A stretch of 64,000 nucleotides of DNA from Mallotus nudiflorus (Eukaryota > Streptophyta > Magnoliopsida > Malpighiales > Euphorbiaceae). The number at the start of each line of letters is the position of its first letter. Within the stretch, counting starts at the first letter, position 1. The stretch lies in contig CANTUR010000047.1 of assembly GCA_947683625.1 (NCBI GenBank), forward strand, positions 2,666,001 through 2,730,000, given 5' to 3'. Shown here in pieces: positions 1-12,207 of the stretch. The notes under the pieces were generated by a model. The model saw nothing but the letters and a program-made list of their open reading frames with translations, did no database searches and had not been told where the DNA came from. Both the position numbers and the translations under genes were made by a program.

Positions 1-167
1 TTAAAATAAAATAAATAAATAAATAAAAATTATTTAATAAAATAGGTAAATAGAAAAAAAAAGAATGAAGTATAATAAAAACTATATATTTATAATTGAA
101 TTTAATATAAACATTAATATCAAATGAAAATAATTGAATAATGAAGTTCAATAGTGAAATGGAGTGG
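1..167. repeat. AT-rich flank of solo LTR C with a direct-repeat copy
   Basis: No gene is visible. The stretch is strongly AT-rich. Roughly positions 37-115 match positions 3432-3508 on the other side of solo LTR C with only scattered differences. With the LTR and one duplicated 5-mer removed, the two copies lie about 176 bp apart, so this may be two units of a tandem repeat. AGTGG at 163-167 is the left target-site duplication of solo LTR C. Confidence 0.6.
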
Positions 168-3100
168 TGTAATATCCCGTATTTTTAAATATTTTTACAC
201 TGCATCAAAATATGCAGTGTTAATAATTTTTGTATATATATTATGATATTTTTACGAGTTAATGTGTATTTAAAACCTATTTTAATTATTGTGTATTATT
301 TAAAGTCCATTACGTAAAATTTTCCCGAGACTTACATTTTTTGGAAAATTTTCACGTAAATAATTTACTATTAATTATTTTAAATAGATTTACGGACTTG
401 CATGAACTCATACGTATTTTTAAATTACTAAATAAAGTCTATGCATGTATATATTTATTTAATTAGGGTTTAATTTATTATCCTAATATTTTATTATTTG
501 TTTATTAATTTTATTGTTATTTAATTATTTTATTTATTATTAAATTTTAAATTATTATAATAATGTGTGGTGTGTGATTTTTCCCAAATATTTTATTAAA
601 ATTATTTTTTTTCTTTTTCTTTTTTCTTTTTCTTTTTCTTTCTTTTTCTTTTTCTTTTCTTTTCTTTTCTTTTCCTTTTCTTTTCTTCTTCTCCCTTCTT
701 CTTCCCGAGCCCGTCCCTTCTCCCCCTCCCGCTGCAACTTCCGACCACCTACCGTCGGTGTGCTGCCAGCAGCTCCGCCCTCCCCAGCCAGCTGCTCCGC
801 CGCCCCTAGCTTCCTTCCCCGGCGCCGGCTAGCTCCAATTCCATCATTTTTGGCCGAAACTTCCCTCCTCACCGTTCACCAACTTCCCGACCACCAAATC
901 TAGTGATTCTAGTGTCGTTGGACTCCCTAGCCTCCATAGAAGACGATTCCAAGCTTTTTTAAGCTTAAAACTCGATTTGGTAAGGTTTTTCTCAATTATT
1001 CAATTCGGCCATCTTAGGGTTTTTGAATTTTTTTGAGCTTCAAATGGTTGATTCATGGAAAGTACCTTAACAAATGTTTATCCTAGTAGCTTAATATTCA
1101 TGTGTGAATTTTTGTGGAATTTTTGGGAATTATTTTGATTTTTGGGTATTTTTGAATATTTTAATATTATTTTCTAATTTTCGGAAATTAATTAAATAAA
1201 TTATGAAATTGTGTTTTATGATAAATATAAGTGTTGAAATGAATTATAGGAATTTATTTGGAATTTTTATGAATTTCTAAGTATTTATTTTGAATTATTT
1301 GAGTTTATGTAATTTTGGGAAAATTAGGTTAATTATGTTTTTAATTAAAATTAATTGGTAAATTGAGTTTAATTATTGAAATTATTGATAAATATGTTTA
1401 GAAAATTAATTTTGGATAATTATACTATTTTTGGTGAATTTTTGAAGTAATTATAGTATATTTATATATATAAGGGCATTTTGGTAATTTTATACAAAAT
1501 TGGCTAAAAATGTAATTTAATTGGTTTTAATAGTTATTTAAGGTATAAAAATGATTTCTACAAATTATTTAGTATTTTTAACTAATTAAAACTATTTTTC
1601 GTGAATTATTTTCAATTATATATATAATATACGATTTTACTAATAAAATGAGTTTTTATCGGTTTTTACTGTGTTTAAAGGTTAACTATGTAATTTCTAT
1701 GTATAAAATGTATTTCTATGTTATAAGGGTATTTTTGGTATTTCTAAATTGTTATGTGTTTGTGGACCCCGGTCGGTAGACTGTAGTTTGGAGTCCGACC
1801 GAGGGATTGTGGATGGATTGTGGTACCTGTTCTTCAAAGTGTGTTTCTTTGCAGGGTCGGCTCTACTCTTTGAGTAGAGAGATGTCCGTTTTACAAGGGA
1901 GGTTCTGTCGAATTTTTGGTAGAATTCTCGTAAAACGTGATGTCCGGTCGAACCCTACTTCTGTTTCTGTGTTTAATATTCTATATCAAGTTCTAGGATT
2001 TTCTATTAGGTTTATTCTGATTTCTGTCGTTATTGTTTGTCTAGTTGCGCCGAGACCGAGGCCTAGTGGACCAGGCCCGTCGGACCCATCTCGTGGAGTG
2101 CACTAAGTGTGAGTTACTATTTTATATATATATGCTTAGGGTGCATGATTTAGAAATATATGTTTTATTTTAATTAAATATGCATAATGATTTAATTAAT
2201 ACTTAAGTTGATTTTTAGTTTACTTTTGGTATATTTTAAATTATATGCATGTTTTATTAATAAATTATATTTAAAAATGTTTTTAAATACATTTCTAGCT
2301 TATTTTATAATTTAATTGGATTTGTTTGACGTATATATACTCGAAATATACATGGTTTACTTTTGGTATATTTCCAGTATATATATGATTTATATTGTTA
2401 TTTTATTTAAATTCATGCGTCATTTATTTGTGAATGAATGTTTTATATTTATTAATGAAGGATATCAATAGAACGTGCTACCTAGTGGGCAGCACTAGGA
2501 CCGAGTACGTACCGGTGCGCCTATAGCATTTAGGCTATATTACTAACCATTTGTGGAATTTGATTGGATATGATTATTTGATGTGTGAGATATGATTTGG
2601 GAGTGTGATTGCTGGAGCGCTTGGTTGACCAAGTGTCTCGGGGCCAATCACACTAACAGTCAGACTGCTGGAGCTCGGTCGACTTAGTGTCTCGGGGCCA
2701 GTCTACTGTCCAAATGGAATAAGTGGATATATTTGGAATAAGTGAGCCTGTATGGCTAGAGTGTTTTCTAACACTGTTTGAGGTTGCGATATTCTAAGGT
2801 TCTATGTGATCCTTCATAAACGATGATTTTCAATGAAATATATATAAAATGATTTTATTGCATCTGTGTGAATTTGCATGTATATATACATATTAGATAT
2901 ATATTATTGATTGTATGCATTGTCATTTAGTATGCATGTATATATATTATAGTAATTCACTCAGTGAGGTCTGACTCCCCTCCATTGACTAATTTTTTTT
3001 AGGAGAGTCATCATCTTCAGACCTCAGTAGCAGGCCTATACGCCGGATTTCTTTCGCCCTGGCTTCTTTGTGTAAACTGCTTATTTAAGTCTTGGGTTTA

Positions 3101-3381
3101 TTTTATCTAGACACTGCAGTAGTCATTAAATATTTAAAGAGACGTTGTATTATATTTGAACTGGATTTGTATTAAAAGATTTTATATATATATGAAATGA
3201 GTATTTGATTTAAATCCAGTTGGTGGAAATACTATTATGATATTTATGATTTTTATTTCCGCTGCATTATATATTATTACTATTGCATGTTTATTTTATT
3301 TTTAGGCTTGCTACGGGTTCCGGATTCGAAAGAATTTTCGTTCCCTAGCGCCGGTCATGGCCCCTGTCTTGGGTCGTGACA
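168..3381 (+). mobile_element. Solo LTR C, Tekay-like Ty3/gypsy
   Basis: A single 3,214-bp LTR with no internal region. It begins TGTAATATCCCG and ends GGGTCGTGACA, the same termini as the LTRs of elements A and B. It is flanked by a perfect 5-bp duplication AGTGG (163-167 and 3382-3386), the footprint expected of an integrated retrotransposon. A full element was probably reduced by LTR-LTR recombination. It carries the conserved LTR blocks described for element B, including the CTCTACTC-type hairpin near 1862-1881 and the twin hairpins near 2606-2710. A pyrimidine tract of CTTTT-type repeats lies at about 608-690, followed by a GC-rich stretch to about 900. Short open frames inside it do not look like genes. 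Confidence 0.93.
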
Positions 3382-4268
3382 AGTGGGTATAGGCAAATAG
3401 TAATTTCATATTAAATAAACAAATATTATTAAGTAAAATAGGTAAACGAATAAAAAGAATGAAGTGTAATAAAAAAAATAATATATTCATAATTGAATTT
3501 AAATAAAAGAACACAATGTAAATTACCAAAAGTAGGTAATTTTAGTATAATAATTAGCATTCATTATTAAATATTAGTATCGAATAAACATAATTTAAAT
3601 TATTAAGTAAAAATTATATAATACTAATTTATTAAAAATTATTTTTAATTTAATACTAATAAATTAATTTAATAAATTTAAATTATTAAATTAATAAACA
3701 TTATATTTATACAATACTTAATTAGTAAATATTTATTGAACATTATATTATTTAATAATTAATGTTCTAATACTTAATATTAATATTAATTTATATGAAA
3801 ACCATGTAATAGAGTGAAATTAAGTAGTTATTTTTGCTCAATTTAATTTACTCAACACCAAAATATGATAACACTATGTAACTAGTTTCACACGTATAAT
3901 AATGTAGATTATATTTATTAGATAACAAATTAAATTTAGATTACATTTGTTTGATAGTTAATTAGTAAATAATTATTAATATTGTATTGATTTATTAATT
4001 GAAATTTATTTGCTTTAAAATAACAGTATATAGTTTTATCACAAATATATTATTTCTTATCACCTTCATTTCATTTAAATAATGTTTATTTAATATAAAA
4101 TTAGTATTATATAATATCAACTTGATATTTCGTTTTCTTAAAAATTAAAATTAAATTTACTTAATACTAACATTAGTATGATAAAATTATATTTTTTTAA
4201 TGAAACTACGTAATTTTTCATTAAACTCAATAATTGTATTATACTTAGTGAAAACAAATTTATATGTC
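3382..4268. other. AT-rich spacer without a recognisable gene
   Basis: About 890 bp of very AT-rich sequence. It opens with the AGTGG duplication and the second copy of the direct repeat noted for the first 167 bases, then continues as degenerate TTAATA-type runs. No coding frame of useful length, RNA gene or element terminus was recognised. Similar AT-rich texture recurs at 27733-27872 and 31006-31380, so this may be one ancient AT-rich host segment into which the neighbouring elements inserted. Confidence 0.6.
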
Positions 4269-4350
4269 AAAAAATAGGGTTATTTATACTTACAATTCCT
4301 AACTTATTACTCATTTCCCAATTGGACATATAAAAATTTCTGACTTTTAA

Positions 4351-7300
4351 TGTAATATCCCGTGTTTTTAAAATATTTTTACACTGTACCGGGATATGCA
4401 GTGTTAATAAATTTTGAATATATATGCGATATTTTTACGAGTTAATATGTATTTAAAATCTATTTTAATTACTGTGTATTATTTCCAGTGTTTACGTAAA
4501 ATTTTCCCGGGACTTGCATTTTCGGGGAAATTTTCACATAAACAATGTATTATTAATTATTTTAAATGTATTTTCGGACTTGCATGAACTCATACGTATT
4601 TTTAAAATACTAAATAAAGCCTATGTGTGTGTGTATTTATTTAATTAGGGTTTAATTTATTACCCTAATATTTTATTATTTATTTATTAATTTATTGTTA
4701 TTTAATTATTTTATTTATTATTAAATTATTAAAATTATTTTATTATTATTTAATTTTTTTCTTTTTTTTCTTTTTCTTTTTTTCTTTTTCTTTTCTTTCT
4801 TTTTCTTTTTTTTTTTTCTTCTTCTTCTTCTTCTTCTTCTTTCCCTCCCGCGCCCGACCACCACCAACCCTTCCCCTCACCGTCTGCAACTCCGGTCACC
4901 TACCATCGGTGTGCCTCCCAGCTTGCCACCGCCGTTCCCAGCCGTCCCCCGCCGCCAGCAGCTCCCTTCCCCGGCGCCGGCAACCCCATTTTCCTCTTTT
5001 GGCCGAAAATCGTCCCTTTGCCGTTTCTCCCATTTTCGGCCACCGTTTTCGACACCGCTGGTCTGTTTCTTCTCCTTGAGCTCCGGTGAGTGTGATTCTA
5101 GCTTTAGTTTGAGCTAAAATGGTTTAGATTTGCTTAGGTTTTGAATTTTCAATTTCGGTCACATTAGGGTTTTCGATTTTTTTGAGCTTTGAATTGATTG
5201 ATTCATGAAAACTCCCTTCACAAATGTTGATCCTAGTAGCTTAAACTATATGTATAAATTTTTGTAGAATTTTTGGAGATTTTTAGGAATTTTGGGTATT
5301 TTTGAATATTTTAATATTATTTTCTAATTTTCGGAAATTAATTATTTAAATTATGAAATTGGATTTTATGGTTAAATTAAGTGTTGAAATGAATTATAGG
5401 AATTTATTTGGAATTTTTATGAATTTCTAAGTATTTATTTTGAATTATTGAAGTTTATGTAAATTTGAAAAATTAGGTTAAATGTGTTTTTAATTGAATT
5501 TAATTGGTTAATTGAGTTTAATTATTAATATTATGGATAAATATGTTGAAAAAATTAATTTTGGATAATTGTATAATTTTTGGTGAATTTTTGAAGTAAT
5601 TTAAGTATATTTATATATATATGGGTATTTTGGTAATTTTACCCTAAATTGTCTAAAAATGTAATTTAATTGGTTTTAATAGTTATTTAAGGTATACAAA
5701 TGATTTCTACAAATTATTTAGTATTTTTAACTAATTAAAACTATTTTTCGTGAATTATTTTCAATTATATATATAATATATGGTTTTACTAATAAAATGA
5801 GTTTTTATCGGTTTTTACTGTGTTTAAAGGTTAATTATGTAATTTTTGCGTATAAAATGTATTTCTATGCTATAAGGATATTCTTGGTATTTTCAGAATT
5901 GTTCTGTGTTTGTGGACCCCGGTCAGTAGATTGTAGTCTGGAGTCCGACCGAGGGGTTGTGGATTTGCATTGAGCTTATTTTTTGAAGTGTATTTCTTTG
6001 CAGGGTCGACTTTACTCTTTTGAGTAGAGAGATGTCCATTTTACAGGGGAGGTTCTGCCGAATTTTTGAAAGAATTCTCGTAAAACGTGATATCCGATCG
6101 AACCCTGATATTGATTCTGTGTTTAATACTCTAGATTGAATTCTAGGATTTCTATTAGGGTTTATTCTGATGTCTATTATTTATTGCTTGTTTAGTTGCA
6201 CCGAGACCGAGGGCTAGTGGACCAGGCCCGTCGGACCCGTCTCGTGGAGCGCATTAGGTGAGTTACTATACTATATATATATGCTTAGGATGCATGATTT
6301 AGAAATGCATGTTTTATGTTGATTAAATATGCATAAATAATTTGATTATTTCTTAAGTTTATATTAAGTATATTTTTGGTTTATTTTTGGTATATAATAA
6401 ATTATATACATGTTTTGTTAATAAAATATATTTAAAATGTTTTTAAATATATTTTTAGTTTAATTTATGATTTGACTGGATTTATTTGACGTATATATAC
6501 TCGAAATATACCTAGTTTACTTTTGGTATATTTTTGGTATATATATGGATTATATTGTTATTTCATTTACATTCATGCATCATTTATTTTTGTGAATGAA
6601 TGATTTATATTATTAATGAAGGATATCGATAGAACGTGCTACCTAGTGGGCAGCACTAGGACCGAGTACGTACCGGTACGCCTATAGTATTTAGGCTATA
6701 TTACTAACCATTTATGGATATTGATTGGATATTATTTAATTGATGTGTGAAATGTGGTTTGGAGGTGTGATTGCTGGAGCTCGGTTGACCAAGTGTCTCG
6801 GGGCCAATCACACTCGCAGTCAGACTGCTAGAGCTCGGTTGACTTAGTGTCTCGGGGCCAGTCTACTGTCTAAATGGATTAAGTGGATATATTTGGAATA
6901 AGTGAGCCTGTATGGCTAGAGTGTTGTTTAACACTATTTTTTGAGGTTGCGTTATTCTAGGGTTCTATATGATCCTTCATAAAAGATTATTTTCAGATAA
7001 AATATATAAATGATTTTTATTGCATCTGTGTGTAATTGCCTGTATATATATTAGATATATATATACTGTTGACTGTATGCATTATCATTTAGTGTGTATG
7101 TATATATATTATAGTAATTCACTCAGTGAGGTCTGACTCCCCTCCGTTGACTATTTTTCAGGAGAGTCAACTTCTTTAGACCTCAGTAGCAGGTCGATAC
7201 GCCGGATTTCTTCTGCCCCGGCTTCTTTGTGTAAATCATTTACTTGACTCTTATTTTATAATCTAGATACTGCAGTAGTTGTGAATTAAAGTATTGGATT

Positions 7301-7562
7301 TCATGTATTTTATTTTAAAGAAATGTATTATATTGAAACTGGATTTGTATTAAAAGATTATATATATATGTGATGAGGTTTGATTCAAATCCAGTGATGA
7401 AACTGTTATTATTATATTTATGATTTTTATTTCCGCTGCATATTATATGATTATTGTTATTATTGCATGATTTATTTTATTTTTAGGCTTGCTACGGGTT
7501 CCGGATTTGAAAGAATTCCCGTTCCCTAGCGCCGGTCATGGCCCCTGTTTTGGGTCGTGACA
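4351..7562 (+). repeat. 5' LTR of element A
   Basis: 3,212 bp, TGTAATATCC to GTGACA. The order along it is an AT-rich start, a pyrimidine tract (about 4757-4845), a GC-rich stretch (about 4846-5095) ending at a GTGAGT donor-like site (5096), an AT-rich intron-like stretch ending TTTGCAG at 6003, then the hairpin series: first hairpin 5917-5956, second 6010-6029, third 6039-6085. The twin hairpins begin near 6765. A 68-codon open frame at 4911-5117 overlaps the GC-rich part and the donor site; there is no evidence it is translated. Confidence 0.95.
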
Positions 7563-7566
7563 AAGT

Positions 7567-7578
7567 TGGTATCAGAGC
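7567..7578 (+). other. Primer binding site of element A (initiator Met tRNA)
   Basis: TGGTATCAGAGC lies 4 bp after the 5' LTR end. This 12-mer is the well-known complement of the 3' end of plant initiator methionine tRNA and primes minus-strand DNA synthesis in most plant Ty3/gypsy elements. Confidence 0.95.
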
Positions 7579-7759
7579 GGAGTTCTGTGTCAGGGCTTAG
7601 TTATGTGAGTTGTGGCCCTAGTTTTAAAGTTGTGTTTTCTGTTGGACTACTGCAGTGTATTAGGTTCGAGTATGTCTTGATAAGTATTCCTTGCTGTAGT
7701 TTTCAGTGTTATTCCTCCGTTGTCTGTTTTGTCTGAATCTTTCAGTTTGTCTTTTCAGT

Positions 7760-10700
7760 ATGAGAAGGCGAGCGCGTGTCGCTCCACCGATCGTTGAGGC
7801 CGAGGATGATAAGTCTTTTCAAGATGAGGTTTTACCTCCTGAGCAGCCAATTAGACGTAGAGGTCGTGGCAGAGGTAGACCTCGAGGAGCGGCAGGTCGC
7901 CGTAGGCAGAGAGAGTTACAGGACAAGGAGCCTGTTGAGCCTGAATTTGATGTTCCTGTTCCTCCAGTTGTTCAGCCTGTTCAGCCTGCCTATCAACAGG
8001 GTATGTCTGACCCTGAGGCAGCTTTGTTCTATACCCGAGTTGGCAGGATTGCTTTTGATGGTACTTTTGATCCGTTAGATTTTCTGCATGCAATTGAGAC
8101 TAGGACTCGGACTGCTCATACCGAGTACCAGCGGATTATGATCGTTGAGTTGTCTGTCGAGGGACCAGCTCTAGATTGGTTCATTCAGATGATTCAGCCC
8201 TACATGATGACGATGACGTGGGCTTAGTTTCGAGAGCGGTTTATGAGGAGATTTTATCTAGAGCCTCTTCGTTTGAGTTATCGTCTCCGTTTGACCAGTA
8301 TTTCTCGTGGAGACCGATCTGTAAAGGAGTATACCCGAGAGTTTCTTCGTCTGGGTAGATATGCTGAGGATCTAATGCAAGACCAGTATTTCGCGGTCAC
8401 TACATATGTTACTGGTTTGGGTTCAGCTTTTGCTGGTATGCCTACAGCAGGCCTTACTCTGGAGTCTATGATTGAGTTAGCTAAGGAGATTGAGCTGAGA
8501 CTAGTTAGGCAGGGAGCGATGCCTGATTATTACCAGCTAGGAGTTCAGTCGAGTGGATTGCAGGCTACTCCATATTCGAGTTTTCATATTGGTTCGAGTA
8601 GTTAGCAGCGAGGTCCGACTCAGCAGAGCCAGAGACAGTAGCAGCGAGTGCATCGGAGCAGTAGACATGGCCATGGAGGTCAGTGTAGATCATTCAGATT
8701 CGGATCAGGTGCTTCGAGCAGCAGCAGTGGTCGTAGCTCTGGATCAGCGGCCAGTGTTTGTCAGACTTGTGGTAGAGTCCATCAGGGACCGTGTTATCTG
8801 ACACCATTGACATGCTTCAGATGCGGGCAGACAGGATATTTTGCCAGATCGTGTCCTTATTCTGGGTATCAGCAGCAGCAGATTTCACGATTCCCACAGC
8901 AGTCGATTACTAGTGCTGCACCCGTGCCATTTCAGTTGCCACCAGCCCAGCATCAGAGTTCCACTCAGTTTGTTCCACAGCAGAGTCATGGTAGAGGTAC
9001 TAGAGGAGGTGCCAAAGGTGTTGGCCAGGCTTCTACCAGCCAGCAGGGAGGTCGAGTTCAGGCCAGAGTTTTCCATCTGACTCAGCAGGATGCTCAAGCA
9101 TCTAATGCAGTCGTGGCAGGTATTGTTTCTGTTTGTTACCTAGATGCATGGGTTTTGTTTGATCCGGGTGCCACGCATTCATTTGTTTCTCCTATTTTTG
9201 CTTCTAAATCTTGTTGGCAAGCTTAGAGCATGGCTTTTCCTTTGTCTATTGCCACTCCTCTGAGCGATTCCTTGGACACCGATATTGTTCTTTCTGGTTG
9301 TCCAGTTCTCGTGGGAGATAGAGAATTACCCGTTGATTTGATTTTGTTGGATGTGATGGAGTCCGATGTTATTCTGGGAATGGATTGGTTATCTCAGCAC
9401 TTCGCTGTGGTAGATTGCAGGAATAAGGAGGTGACTTTTAGAATTCCTGGTGAAGTAGAGTTTAAGTTTGTTGGTGATAGGAGTTCAGCACCTCAGAATC
9501 TTATTTCTGCTATTACAGCTAGGAAGTTGTTGAAGAAGGGATGTCAGGGATATTTGGCATTGGTTAGGGATACGTCAGTGGAGAAGTTATCACTCACAGA
9601 TGTTCCTGTTGCTTGTGAGTTTCCTGATGTTTTTCCCGAGGAGTTGCCAGGTTTACCACCTCATAGAGAGATTGAGTTCTGTATAGATATGGTTCCAAGT
9701 ACTACTCCTATATCTATGCCACCCTATCGTATGGCTCCTGCAGAGTTGAGAGAGCTGAAGGAGCAGTTGCAAGAGTTGTTGGACAAAGGTTTCATCAGAC
9801 CTAGTGTTTCTCCTTGGGGTGCACCAGTCTTGTTTGTGAAGAAGAAGGATGGTACCCTGAGACTGTGCATTGACTACAGAGAGTTGAATAAGGTGACAGT
9901 GAAGAACAAATATCCTCTCCCGAGGATAGATGATTTGTTTGATCAGCTACAGGGTGCACAGTTCTTTTCTACGATTGATTTGAGGTCGGGTTATCATTAG
10001 CTGCGTATCAGTGAAGCCGATATTTCTAAGACAGCGTTCCGCACTAGATATGGCCATTATGAGTTTCTGGTGATGTCTTTTGGTTTGACTAATGCACTAG
10101 CAGCTTTTATGGACTTGATGAATAGGGTATTCAGACCGTATGTGGATCAGTTTGTAGTAGTCTTCATTGATGATATACTAGTATATTCGAGGAGTATGGA
10201 AGAGCATGTATATCATTTGAGGATTGTACTACAGACACTGAGAGATCATCAGCTTTATGCTAAATTCTCGAAGTGTGATTTCTGGATGGAGAGTGTTTCT
10301 TTTCTTGGACACGTAGTGTCTAAAGAAGGTATTCAGGTTGATCCACAAAAGATTGAGGCAGTATCTGAATGGCCTAGACCTACTTCTGTCACTAAAATTC
10401 AGAGTTTTCTGGGTTTAGCCGGGTATTATAGGCGGTTTGTGCAGGATTTTTCTAGAATAGCAACCCCTATGACTCGCTTAACTCAGAAGAATGTTAGATT
10501 CGAGTGGTCAGAAGCTTGTGAGAATAGTTTTCAGTTGTTGAAGGAGAATTTGACCACAACGCCAGTATTAGCTTTGCCTAATAGTGTGGATAAGTTCACA
10601 GTTTATTGTGATGCCTCTAGAATTGGCCTTGGTTGTGTGTTGATGTAGAATGGAACGGTGATAGCCTATGCTTCGAGGCAGTTGAAGAAGCATGAGCAGA

Positions 10701-11440
10701 ACTATCCTACACATGATCTTGAGATGGCTGTAGTGATTTTTGCTTTGAAGATTTGGAGACATTATTTGTACGGGGTGACTTGTGAGATATTTACTGATCA
10801 CAAGAGCCTTAAGTACATTTTTCAGCAGAGAGATTTGAATCTGAGGCAGAGAATATGGTTGGAATTGTTGAAGGATTACGATTGTGAGATCTTATATCAT
10901 CCGGGTAAAGCTAATGTGGTAGCAGATGCCTTGAGTAGGAAGTCCTCAGGTAGTCTTGCTCACATCAGTATTGAGAGAAGACCATTGATCCAGGAATTGC
11001 ATCTGATGGTGGATCAAGGTCTGATGATGAAGATTAGTAGATCAGGTGGACTGCTAGCTCAGTTTAAAGTATGATCTGTACTGAGGGATAGGATTAAAGC
11101 AGCTCAGAGCCGAGATCCTATTCTAGAAGAGCTTGCAAAGAATGTCAGAGCAGGGAAGTTCACTAATTTCACACTCGATGATGATGGTGTGTTATGGATC
11201 AGTGGTAGATTGTGTGTTCCTGATGTGGATAATTTGAGAGAGGAGATTTTAGAGGAAGCACATTCTACAGCCTACAGCGTTCATCCGGGTGTCACTAAGA
11301 TGTACCACAGTATCAGAGATCTATACTGGTGGGATGGATTGAAGAAGGATGTCGTTGATTATGTTGCTAAGTGCTTGACGTGTCAGCAAGTGAAAGCCGA
11401 ACATCAGAAGCCTTCTGGGAAGCTTCAACCTCTTCCTATT
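7760..11440 (+). pseudogene. gag-pol of element A, 5' part (gag, protease, RT, RNase H, start of integrase)
   Basis: One frame of 1,227 codons runs to the insertion point of element B without an indel but with seven nonsense codons, at 8225, 8603, 8639, 9224, 9998, 10646 and 11072. The start ATG is chosen because the MRRRARV beginning is shared with element B. Gag comes first, with an arginine-rich segment and a CCHC zinc knuckle at 8813-8854 whose histidine codon is changed to tyrosine. The protease follows with FDPGATHSF near 9160, then reverse transcriptase with FIDD at 10163-10174. RNase H begins near 10595 with VYCDAS, and the integrase zinc-binding region with CLTC ends near 11385. Relative to B, six stops are CAG to TAG and one is CGA to TGA; the one at 9224 is TCG to TAG. 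It continues at 22983. Confidence 0.93.
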
Positions 11441-11890
11441 TGTAATATCCCGTGTTTTTTTAAAATATTTTTACACTGTACCGGGATATACAGTGTCAAT
11501 AATTTTTGTATATATATTATGATATTTTTATTAGTTGATATGTATTTTAAACCTATTTTAATTATTGTGTATTATTTTCAGTGTTTTACGTAAAATTTTC
11601 CCGGGATTTGCATTTTCAGGGAAATTTTCACGTAAACAATGTATTATTAATTATTTTAAATGTATTTACGGACTTGCATGAACTCATACATATTTTTAAA
11701 TTATTAAATAAAGACTGTGTGTGTATATTTATTTAATTAGGGTTTATTATTACCCTAATATTTTATTAAGTATTTAATTGTTTTATTGTTATTTAATTAA
11801 TTTTATTTAGTATAAATTATTAAAATATTAATATTTTATGTGTGTGGTGTATATTTGATTTGTGTAATTTAATATTATTTTAATATATAG

Positions 11891-11897
11891 TATAAAG
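11891..11897 (+). promoter_or_regulatory. Candidate TATA box in the element B 5' LTR
   Basis: TATAAAG lies in an AT-rich run about 60 bp upstream of the CT- and GC-rich leader-like stretch that starts near 11950. The position suits an LTR promoter, but AT-rich DNA gives many chance TATA matches and no start site can be seen. The same sequence occurs in the 3' LTR near 20154. Confidence 0.35.
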
Positions 11898-12207
11898 TAT
11901 ATATATATACATATATTTGTCAAAATTACAAAAGTTTGCCAAATTACCATTTTGCCCCCGAGTCCTCTTCTTCTTCTCCGATTCTCCCTTCTCCATTTCC
12001 GGTCGCTGCCGTGCCGTTCCTTCACCGTATGTGTGCCGTCCGGTGTGCCACCACCTTCCCCAACCTTTTCCGCCGCCTGTGGTAGCCGTTTCCGGCGCCT
12101 AGAAGTCGATTTTGGCCGGAGAAGCCGAAAATCGATCCACCATCGATCACGGCGATTCTGGCCACCGTTTTCGACACCGCCGGTCTTCATCGACTCCTTG
12201 AGCTCTG

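Noticed and set aside
565..903. Open frames of about 100 codons on both strands in solo LTR C
   Set aside because: They come from the CTTTT microsatellite and the GC-rich LTR stretch, giving low-complexity Phe/Ser or Lys/Glu runs with no sign of a protein family.
4441..4680. AATTAGGGTTTAAT as telomere-like repeat
   Set aside because: Isolated single matches within LTRs, not a tandem array of the plant telomere unit.
7563..7600. tRNA gene suggested by the Met-tRNA-like sequence after the LTRs
   Set aside because: Only the 12-base primer complement is present, with no cloverleaf or A and B boxes.
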